A stretch of 64,000 nt of DNA from Trichopria drosophilae (lineage: Eukaryota; Arthropoda; Insecta; Hymenoptera; Diapriidae). Positions 37,449 to 47,700 of this stretch are shown here, piece after piece. The stretch spans positions 90,765,501-90,829,500 of the forward strand of contig CM059586.1 of assembly GCA_030407085.1 (NCBI GenBank), given 5' to 3'. The notes under the pieces were generated by a model. That model ran no database searches and had not been told where the DNA came from. It saw only the letters and a list, made by a program, of their open reading frames with translations. The first letter of the stretch is position 1; each line of letters begins with the position of its first letter. A program made the position numbers and the translations under genes.

Positions 37449-39051
37449 TAGGGAAGAGTCACTAGTTGTGAGACAGGCAATTATTCTCAACACAAAACGT
37501 AAACAATTCGATTTGTTAATGTGTAATCTTTTCTTTTAATGCAAGGCAGTTTTTGCAAAAACACCAAAGCTGTTAATCATATTTCTTATATTAGTTCTCA
37601 ATATAGTGTACAAAATCATTTAAGAAATCTAATTATTGATCTGTGCCAAATTAATAATTTACAAATTAAATTAATTGAAAAAGGTAAAGTCCATTTTCTA
37701 TTTTCGTTCATTTTTCACGATGCCACATTGCATTTTGTTAATTTGCAGTTAAAATTTACTTTTTTTTAGCATTTTAAAAATATTGTCAAATTTTAGTTAC
37801 GAGACACTGTGTGTCACTAGTTGCGAGACACTTTTCTCTTTGCTAGAAATCGATTTTTAAACCCTTTACAATAACAAAGTATTGTCATTATATATTTATT
37901 ATGTTAAACTATATTAAGTATTTACTTGGCGTGACGGTTTTTCGATATGAAAATAAATGGAAATGCACAAATGGGGTAAAATTCCTCAATTGTCCTAACT
38001 AAAAATCCGATAACTTTGAATCGTCTCCATTTTTTTTTACCAGATAGATGTCAATCAAACAAGCATTCTCAAATTTTTTCAAATTTTTAAAACCATATTT
38101 AACCGTTGTAGAATTTTTTTTTAAATTTCTCAATATGAAAAAATGCTATTTTTTAATTTACGAAAATTTTGATGATATTTTGATTTTGCTAAAAATTGAT
38201 TAAATCTACATGAAAGTACGTTTCAAGACGAAGAAATCGCATTTTTTATTTTTCCAATCCGATTAGTATAAAAAAAGGTACATCCATTTAAAAATTAGCA
38301 TTTTTTCATATTGTGAAATTTTTAAAAAAATTCTACAACAGTTAACTGTGGTTTTAAAAATTTGAAAAAATTTGAGAATGCTTATTTGATTGGCATCTAT
38401 ATGGTAAAAAAAAATGGAGACGATTTGAAGTTATCGGATTTTTATTTAGGACACTTGAGGAATTTAACCCAAATGCGTGTTTCAGTTTATAATAGTTAAC
38501 CAATTCAGAGGCGATAACATTCAAAATTTCTTAATGTTTTATTATTTTATAGTGTATACAGAAGCATAAGCTTCGCAATGAAATTCATTAAGTATTTATT
38601 ATATCTTTATTACTTCGAATTGTTGAATATAATGATATTTTATTGTTATACTGTCGCGTTTTCTCTGAATTTTAGATATGTCTACAAAAGCAATTTAAAT
38701 GTATACATTGCGACAGCAATGTGGATGAAAAAGACAGAAAATCTTTACAATAAATTAAAATAATGCTTTATTTATATTAATGGTAGTTTTGTTACATATT
38801 TTTCAAATTTTAATAAATCTTGTTTACTGTCTCACAACTAGTGTCAATTTTTTTTTTTTTTCATAAAAATACGTCTTTACAAAATTGGTCATAAAATTTT
38901 TTCGGATGGTCAAAACACTATTCTATATTCCCAAAAAGTTGCGTATTTTAATTACCTTTCAAATGATCTTTGCATTTTTTTAATTCGTTTACCCATTAAA
39001 AAGTTGCAGCTAAAAAACAGAACCCGTGTCACAACTAGTGACTCTCCCCTA
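37449..39051. mobile_element. 1.6-kb TAGGGGAGAGTCACTAGTTG element
   Basis: The terminal inverted repeats TAGGGAAGAGTCACTAGTTG and the reverse of TAGGGGAGAGTCACTAGTTG are flanked by TA on both sides (37,447-37,448 and 39,052-39,053). The subterminal phrase GTCACTAGTTGCGAGACAC recurs near 37,815, and a related inverted form near 38,829. Its first 12 bases match the element in the CHCHD7 intron, so the two share a superfamily. No protein recognised. Confidence 0.7.
37968..38478. mobile_element. Foldback nested in the 37.4-kb element
   Basis: Arms of about 200 bp: 37,975-38,160 is mirrored by 38,290-38,475 (AATCCGATAACTTTGAATCG against CGATTTGAAGTTATCGGATT; GCATTCTCAAATTTTTTCAA against TTGAAAAAATTTGAGAATGC). 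Confidence 0.6.
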
Positions 39052-39691
39052 TAATATTTAAGAATATTAAATTCTTTCGGCATCTATATCAATGCTTGCG
39101 TTTACTTTGAAACAAAATAGTTTATTTACATTACTTCATTATTATAATCGTATGTAATCCATTTTTATGAATTTTTTAATGATGTATATGTTTTGATATA
39201 TAAATAATGGCTATGACGTAATTAATTATGATATTTAGATAGCTTTTGTAGGGCACAATGGACGCCAGAAGGCGTCTAGGTGACGGATACGTTTACATAC
39301 CAACCTCTAAACTAACTCGATAGCTTTTGTACTTGCTTGAAATGTAAAATATTCACTCATAACTCTTTATACAAAAGTAGGAACTAGAAAGATTACATGA
39401 TTACACAGTCCAACAAAATCTCAACAACTGCATGTTGCACAAAATGTTATAGGCAATTCTTATAGGATATTGTCCATAGAATCCGAATCTGACGTTAAAA
39501 ATACTGGATTGACTCTAGTTGTTGAGCAATTTATGTTTAAAAGTGTAAAAAAAATGAATTTTTGGCATTTTTTTAATGTTTGTAAAACAATAAAGCGACA
39601 CAATAAAACTGTTCTTATAGGACAAATGGAAAGCTCAAACATTGGGATTTGGGACCGAAAAACAAACACTTGTGTGTTTTACATTTTAAAT

Positions 39692-40415
39692 TAGTAAGAA
39701 CAGTTTTTGTTCCTCAATACTATTTTCACTGCCTTCATGTACATTTTCAAAAGCACAAGATTGAAACAGCTAATAGCACCACAGTGGTCGACAATTAAAG
39801 CCAGTTTATATTGTCCTTGTAATTTTACATCGAAAACGATTAAAAATTACAAAGCCAATGTAAAATTACATTTTTTAAATTACACAATTGATGTAAAATT
39901 ACCATGATTACCACTGATATTTGTATTTCCACCTTCTGCACTGTAAATTTACATTTTCATTGTAAATTTTACACGTCTATGGTAAATTTCCTTCCGTTTT
40001 GTTTGTTTTTAATGAAAACATGTAATTTTACAATGATAGTGATAAAAAATGTCAACAAAATTATAAAATTGCATTTACTTTTTACAGTGTATGCTCAATC
40101 CAATAAGAATAGTTAAAACAGAAATTCAAATTTTTTATAAAATAGATGATTCATAATTAATAATTTCATTCAAATTGTTTAAAATATTGTATATATGAAA
40201 CGAGCAGAATTTCGTCTCAAGAATTAATTTAGTTCTTTTGAAATGATTTTTTTTATGTTAACCAATAAATATTTTAATTATAATAAACATTGTTTAATTT
40301 CAGTTGAAAATAGAATTTAATAAATTATTAAGAACAGTTTTTGTGTCCGAGGACTCCTCAATTTTTCACTACCTTCACATTTACATTTTCTAAAGCACAA
40401 GATTGGAACGGCTAA
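39692..40415 (+). pseudogene. Decayed partial duplicate of CHCHD7 intron 2 and exon 3
   Basis: 39,776-40,311 matches the end of CHCHD7 intron 2, including the polypyrimidine-AG acceptor. The next bases (TTGAAAATAGAATTTAATAA) match the start of exon 3, then drift. Downstream fragments such as TTTTTCACTACCTTC still recall exon 3. Blocks 39,692-39,775 and 40,328-40,415 are direct repeats of each other (AAGAACAGTTTTTGT; AAAGCACAAGATTG), so the copy was itself partly duplicated. It has no start and no CX9C exon and cannot encode the protein. Confidence 0.6.
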
Positions 40416-40814
40416 TTAAAAGTAAACTGTTATTTAGTATTTCTCAGTTTCACTATTTCATGGGTTTGTAGTCAGATTAACAAAATTCAAAACGATTGAA
40501 CTAATAATAGTAATATTAATTATAATACTCAGCGAATCAAAAACCTCAAGTATGTAATTTCATGTTAATAAGAAATATTTTCTCTTGTCAACAATATCTA
40601 CTGTTTTACTTGTGGGTATCACAGGACAATATTGAAGCTTCCATTTCGTCATATGCAGACATTTTTAGTTTATCACTTTATTATTTTAGAATAGGTCAAA
40701 AAGAATAAAAAATTAGGTTTTATATACTTTCAAACCTAAATTGCTAAAAAACTAGAGCTCTTATCTTTAATGTCGGATTCGTATTCTGCAGAAAAAATCC
40801 TATAAGAATTGGCT

Positions 40815-40972
40815 CCCAGTAAACGAAAACGAATAGAAAGTTAAAAATACGCATTGAAATGAATTAAAAAGTGGATTCAATTAATCATTTTCATGTGTTT
40901 TAATTCATTTTAATTCACTTGAATTCATTTCAATTCGTATTTTTAACATTCTATTTGTTTTCGTTTACTGGG
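40815..40972. mobile_element. CCCAGTAAACG palindromic MITE, copy 2
   Basis: A 158-bp near-perfect palindrome with CCCAGTAAACGAAAACGAAT ends, flanked by CT at 40,813-40,814 and 40,973-40,974. Confidence 0.8.
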
Positions 40973-41209
40973 CTGTCATTTCTTGGACAACAAAATTTTG
41001 TTGGCCAGTGTTATTTAATGCGTTAGATTGTAAAACAGTTTACTGTCTTTCACCCTCTACTTATGGTATATTTGGACGGTTGCAACATTTCCATAAGAGC
41101 CCATGGAAAAATCTGAAATATGATAGTGCAAATTCGCACTGTTGCGATGCACATTTTTACCTGGGGTCTTATGGAAACGGTGCAACATCCGACTATGCCA
41201 TTATAATAT

Positions 41210-41376
41210 CCCAGTAAACGAAAGTTAAAAATACGAATTGAAATGAATTCAAGTGAATTAAAATGAATTAAAGCGCACGAAAATGATTAATTGAATCCAC
41301 TTTTTAATTCATTTTAATTCACTTGAATTCATTTCAATTCGTATTTTTAACTTTCTATTCGTTTTCGTTTACTGGG
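41210..41376. mobile_element. CCCAGTAAACG palindromic MITE, copy 3
   Basis: A 167-bp palindrome whose left arm lacks the inner CGAATAGAA stretch present in the right arm. Flanked by AT at 41,208-41,209 and 41,377-41,378. Confidence 0.8.
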
Positions 41377-42175
41377 ATGTACATAAATCCAAATGTGTGC
41401 CAGTTATATCGTCATAGTTAGTCAGTAATAAAGTCAAATGTTATTATTATTACTAATAAATCTTATACATTCTGGTAAATGAAAATCGATTGAAGCTTTT
41501 GATATTAATGAAGTGATCGATGACTGAATTCAATTTCTGAAACATCTCCAATCTTTCTCGAATTATACTTTGAATCTATCGACTATACTGAACATTTCTT
41601 TCTTAAATATATCTGAATTAATAAATCTAATTAGCATTGAATTTATTTGAATACTTCTGAATTTAAACAAAAATGTTTAACATTTGTTATTCCTGGATTC
41701 AGAAATAGCATTCAAGTTTTCGAAAGAATACAAAATCTTAATATTTCTCAATCGTTTTTCTTTTACTGTGATGAACCTGAATTTTTCATTTCAGTATTTC
41801 ACATGAATTAAATTACGGATAATGTGCAGTAATGCTATTTGTTATGCAGTTAAAATATGTTTTAAAGGTTAGAATAATGGATATTTAAATAATTATAGAG
41901 ATATATCTCGGATATATTTACCTAAATCTTTGGATGAACGTCGTGTTCGAAACAAAATTGGCGACTTTTCAACCTGATTGTCCAGATTACTATGACGTAG
42001 TTAAAATTGGCGCTCAATCATAGGTACATCGTCATCGTGACAAAACCGTATCAAAGGTTTTTTACATTTAAAAAATACAAAAATGAAAAAATTAGTTTGA
42101 ACAAAAAGTATAAATCTCAAGAAAAACGCATGACTTCTTCACATCTTCTAAAATAAATATGTAAGTAATCTACAA

Positions 42176-42490
42176 TTAAGGGGGTTTTAAAGTGTACCGT
42201 CGATAACGTAGGAATTTACGCTAAAAAATGTAAATTAAAAATGTCCAACTCGATTTTTCGAAATTCGAGCTTTGTAAAGCCAATTCTAATTACTGTAGAC
42301 AGTTTTCTAGAAAATACCAAACAGATTAATTGATAACTGACCATGAATTTTCGGAAATAAGTGATTTTTATTTATTTCCGGAAATAAGTGATTTTTATTT
42401 ATTTCCGGAAATTTTAATCAGTCATTTTCCATGTACATTTTTTAGTGAAATTTCCTACCTTATCGGCGGAGCATTTTTGAACCCTTTTGA
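42176..42490. mobile_element. TTAAGGG palindromic MITE, copy 1
   Basis: Left end TTAAGGGGGTTTTAAAGTGT; the right end reversed reads TCAAAAGGGTTCAAAAATGC. The arms pair through GTAGGAAATTT-like and CTAAAAAATGTA segments. A short direct doublet (GGAAATAAGTGATTTTTATT) lies at the centre. It directly abuts the next element. Confidence 0.55.
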
Positions 42491-43505
42491 CTCATTAACG
42501 CCGGGAAGGACACATTTTAACCCACCACTTTCAGGTCGCTATTCCCAATTCATTTGACGGAGAAAATAACCGTGACATAATGAATTTTGTCGAAAAGAGG
42601 TTGCTCTTTCCGATGGTGTCCATGAAATTTTGAAAAAATTTAAATGTTCACGTGAAAATTGAGGTTTTTGTTAAAAAAACACGAATTTTTTTAATAAACT
42701 TTTTTTTTAACTGCGATTTTCGTCCAGTTTCCGGTTTGGAATCACTCTAAAATCTTTGTAGATCGTATACTTTTGGTCTAAACTTAAAGTATCGATGATT
42801 TATATAATTAATTTTGGTCCACAAAATTGAAAATGGCGGCCAAAGCGCCAAATTTTTCACTTAAACATTCAAGAATTTTTTTCTCGAAAACTATGGACTT
42901 TTGAAAAAAAATTATAAGAACGAAAAATGTTTAATATCGATTAAAGAATGCAATCAAATTTTTTAAGAATTTTTGGAGACAAAAACCCAATAGCTAAAAA
43001 AAAATAAATGTCTCAAAAAATTTTGAAAAAATTTTATTGCATTCTTTAATCGATATTAAACATTTTTCGTTCTTATCATTTTTTTTCCAAAAGTCCATAG
43101 TTTTCGAGAAAAAAGTTCTTGAATTTTTAAGTAAAAAATTTGGCGTTTTGGTCGCCATTTTCAATTTTGTGGACCAAAATTAATTATATAAATCATTGAT
43201 ACTTTAAGTTTAGACCAAAAGTGCACGATCTACAAAGATTTTAGAATGATTCCAAACCGGAAAGTGGACGAAAATCAAAGTTGAAAAAAAAGTTTATTGA
43301 AAAAAATCGTGTTTTTTACGAAAAAATCTTTATTTTCACGTGGACGTTTAAATTTTTTCGAATTTTTTAAGAACACCATCGGAAAGAGAAACCATTTTTC
43401 GGCAAAATCCACTATATCACGATTATTTTCTCCGTCGAATGAATTGGAAATGGCGACGTGAAAGTGGTGGCTTAAAAGGTGTCCTTCCCGATGTTAATGG
43501 GTTAA
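42487..43505. mobile_element. 1-kb near-perfect foldback, TTAACCC family
   Basis: Two arms of about 500 bp are mirrored with few differences: CTCATTAACGCCGGGAAGG against the reverse of 43,470-43,500, and AAGAACGAAAAATGTTTAAT then CGATTAAAGAATGCAAT, mirrored around the centre near 42,980-43,060. The right end is TTAACCCATTAACATCGGG reversed. If transcribed it would form a very long hairpin. No coding capacity. Confidence 0.65.
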
Positions 43506-44077
43506 GGGTATTCTAAAGTGCCTGACGGATAAGGTAGGAATTTTCATTAAAAACCGTAAATAAAAAGTGATTGAAACGATTTTTCGAAATTTGGGCTCCG
43601 TAAAGGCAATTTTAGTTACTTTAAACGGTGTCCTAGAAAATGCCAAGGAAACTGATTGAGAACTGACCGAGAATTATTGGAAATAAATAAAAATCACTTA
43701 TTTCCGAAAATTTTCGCTCAGTTCTCAATTAATTTCTTTGATATTTTCTAGGAAACCGTTTACAGTGCTTAGAATTGCCCTTACCGAGCCCAAATTTAAA
43801 AAATGTTATGTAGTTCTAAATTATTGGAATAAAATAAATAAAGTTATTATTGGTTTTCCATCTAATACCAGATTCGTAATCAGCGACCCCGAAAACCCCA
43901 GGGGTGCCGAGTTTCATATCAATCTAGTAACTTTTCAACATTACGGTCCGCCATTTTGGATCGGCCATATTAAATTTTAAAAATCTGAGTTCAGATTCGT
44001 AATCAGCGACCTTGAAAACCCCCGAATAACTTGAGCCATTTTCCGTGTAAAGAAAAATGTATGCTTCAAAGGGTTAA
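43502..44077. mobile_element. TTAAGGG element, copy 2, and TTAA-type right end with 120-bp modules
   Basis: 43,502-43,680 is a direct repeat of 42,176-42,360, and 43,687-43,795 is its inverted arm. Two copies of the GATTCGTAATCAGCGACCCC module follow (43,870 and 43,992). The block closes with a CAAAGGGTTAA right terminus (TTAA at 44,074-44,077). It is a composite of at least two families. Confidence 0.45.
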
Positions 44078-44760
44078 ATTACGCATTCCAAAAGACTTAC
44101 CAAAAGTTAAAAAAGTAAACTTATGAAATTATACAATCATTTAAAAAATGGCGTACAAAATAAATAAAAAAAAATGTATTTTTACCTCTTTAAAATGTTT
44201 TGTTTTCGTGCCTAATCCAGAATCCAATATGGCGTCGGTTTCTGCACCAATCATTTTTCTCATTTCCTAATATTGTATACGCAGGTTATTCTTTGTTTTA
44301 TTTTGTATTTTGGAGCTGAGAGAAAAATACTAAATAAAATTCGAATAAAAATGAGTGTATAAAGAAATTGTGTTTCTTTTGTGGTTGTTCCCAACGTTTT
44401 TTTTTTAAGCATGGGGTTGGTTTTATAAATATGTAATACGTCCGTATGAGAATCGATATTTTTATAAAATTTTAAAAATTCTAATTCTGAAAAACTTAGA
44501 TTTTTTTGGAATTTGAAAACACACGTGTGTACACACACATACTTTTATAGAACACATGGATACCCCCACTTCCGCAATGTGTTATTTGGATTGAGTATAG
44601 AACGTGCTAGAAGCTGGGTACATCTTTGTATCAATTTCAGCAAATGCACATTGCTTGATTATTTTAAACAAAGAAAACAAAAGAATATCTTTAGTTTTAA
44701 TTAAATATTACTTCAACGTATCAGACTTCAAGTGACAAATTTCCTTCAACAAATTTCGAA

Positions 44761-47700
44761 ATGTCTAACGGAACGGCTTTGGAACTTTGTTATAATCGAG
44801 GGTGTGGGAAAAAATATGACCCGAATGACAATAAAGAAGGTAATAAATATTTTAATATGAAAATTGTTTTCTACTTTATAATAAATTTATGTTTAATATT
44901 TATGTTAAATATAAAATACAAAGAACTTTTGGATATCGACTTAACCTAGTTTTAATTTTGTATTAAGTACAATGAAAAATTAGTCAAACGTTTAAAAAAA
45001 AAGAAAAGAAAATCCACTTTTTTCAATATAAAATTTTGTTTTTAATATTTTTTATGGTTTTATATATATTGTATAGTTTTTCTATTAATATTGCTAAACA
45101 TTCTACGCATCTACGACCAAAATAGATACTTCTGTTTCATGTAATGAGTCAATATATGGGCAAATCCACAAAACTTTTAATTTCGATGATCTTCGAGATG
45201 AATACTTAAAACCTGAGTAAGTTTGATAATCAACATATTTTTTAAATTACACTTATTGTTGTATATAACTTAATCCGATTGTATATAAAGATGTGAATTT
45301 TCTTATGAAGTTATCTGGTGTGCCGAAATAAGAATATAATAGTTCGATAGCTTTCAAATCAAGTGATAAATTACTATTGGGAGTCTAACGTTGTTTAAAT
45401 ACTTTGGACTTTAATTTGATAACAATAATTTAAAGGCATCGATGACAGGTCCGGTTTCTATTTATAATTACAGTTGGATCTCTCTTATTCTAATTGTCAA
45501 GCCTCTCTTATTCTAATTGTTCCCTCACAAGTCTTCTCCCACTATCACACGAAAAGTCAACGAAAAATATTGTCCACGAATCACAAGCTCGCAAGCAAAG
45601 TAAGTGGGAGTAAGGGGAAAATTAGAATAAGAGAAGTCGGCGCCATCTTGAAAAACTTTACTAATTAGAATAAGAGAGGTCGTACTGTCTATGTTTCTGA
45701 AAGGCACACTTTCAATTTTACTGTATCATATAATTTAAAAGTATTTCATTTCAAGTACAAGTTTAATCATTTTGAAAAATAATATAACGATACTTGATGG
45801 TATTTTTATATTAACGATGTAATAAAAAAATGAAAATAAGATGGCTTTGACATACTAAATAACTGGTAGCCAGTATTCGATATTGACATACAGTTGTTTT
45901 CCTCAATGTTTTGATTACTTCATAGGGGATGGAGTCTCCATCAATTAGCATCGATTCGTCTTATCATAATCTCATTTTCTATTAAGCACTTGACTTATTT
46001 TGACGCATTGTTACCTCGCTATCATATAAAACAAAATTTTAATGTTTCAACCACGTGAGGTGGAATATGCATTACGAAACCAAAGTAATATTATTGAAGA
46101 GAATAATAAGTCGAACTATGGCTTTCATTCTGCCATAGCTCGTCTTCGGAGGGAATGGAATTGCCTATCTTGTGATGTATCTAGTCTGACTAGAAGGAGA
46201 GCATTTGTTGTGGCAGTTAAAAATTGTTACAGGCTGTTTTAGTTTCATATTATTTTAGTTATACTTTATTTTTTTTTATTGTTATAGCGCTATATATACA
46301 ATGTTCTAATTTTCTGTATTTAAAGGCCTTCGGGCCGTTGATCCATAAATAAATAAAAAAATTAAAAAAAAACAAAAAAATGTAAAGTGTTTTTTTCACT
46401 TAGTGTTTTGGTCATTTTTACAACATTTTTCGAAGAACCAAGTTAGGAAAATATATTCATAATATTTTTGGAACTATAATCTTTTAACGCATATAAGAGT
46501 TTTTGATGAAATTTGCATTGTGTTACTTATACGCCGACATTTTGTAAAAATGAGCGTTCGGGGTATTATTGGACACTTCTGTGATTTGGAAACTGATGCG
46601 GAGGAAAATACTGATTTCTGCATAATTTGCATGAAAAATATGCCAGAGAAAGAAAATTGCCGAAACATAGTCCATTGTATCGCTTGTGATCGATGTTCAT
46701 TTCAGTTGTGTCAGAGCAAACTGGAATACTTTCATGTGCCTTACTTTATTTTATTCATTATAATACTACTATTCACTGTATTTATAAATGATTTATGCAC
46801 AGTTATTAAAAATTCTAAATATCTATTATACGCGGATGATTTAAAAGTATATTCTACTGTTCGTTCTGAATTGGATGTTGTCAACCTTCAGAAAGATCTA
46901 CAGAATGTGATAGAATGGTGCAATTTAAACTTGTTATATTTAAATGTTCATAAATGCAAAACTATAAAATTTCGCAGGACACTAACTTACATAGACTCTC
47001 CATATTTTATTAATGGGCAGAGTCATGAAGTTATAAATTCTATTAAAGACCTTGGTATAAGCTTCCCTATTGAAAAAATCCAGGTGGATTCCATATGGAT
47101 TTTAATGTGGATTTCCATATGAATTTCCACATGGATTCCATGTTGATTGGTGTGGATTCCATATGGATTTTTGATGTGAAATATACATGGATTTTCTAAA
47201 TAGATTTAACATGAATTCCCTGTCGATTTCTGGTATGGATTCCATGTCGATATTGATGTGGATTCTATATCGGTTTTCTACATAGATTCCATGTGGATTT
47301 ATATGGATTTCATGTAGATTTCTAGAGTGGATTCCATACGGATTTTTTGTGTTAATTCCATATGGATTTATTATAGATTCCATACAGAATCCACATAGAA
47401 TTCATGAAGAAAATCCATATGGAATCCACATAATAAATCCATATGGAATCCACGTAAAAAATCCATATGGAAATCCACATCCAAAATCCACATGGAATCT
47501 ATATGGATTTTTTCAATAGGGTTTAACTGTAATTTGTCTTTTAAGGAGCATTTGCTAGGTGTAACTAATAAAGCACTAAGAACACTTGGTTTTGTAATTC
47601 GATCTACGAAACACTTTAATGATAGTGAGGCTGTTATTTATATTTTTAATTCTTTAGTTTTACCAACCCTAACTTACGCTTCTTCAATATGGTCCCCTTA

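Noticed and set aside
39259..39278. Small hairpin GGACGCC-AGAA-GGCGTCT
   Set aside because: A 7-bp stem is too short to interpret; no context supports a function.
47102..47383. Minus-strand frame rich in NPHGIHxN units
   Set aside because: A translation of the repeated TGGATTCCATATGG units of a MITE; not a repeat protein.
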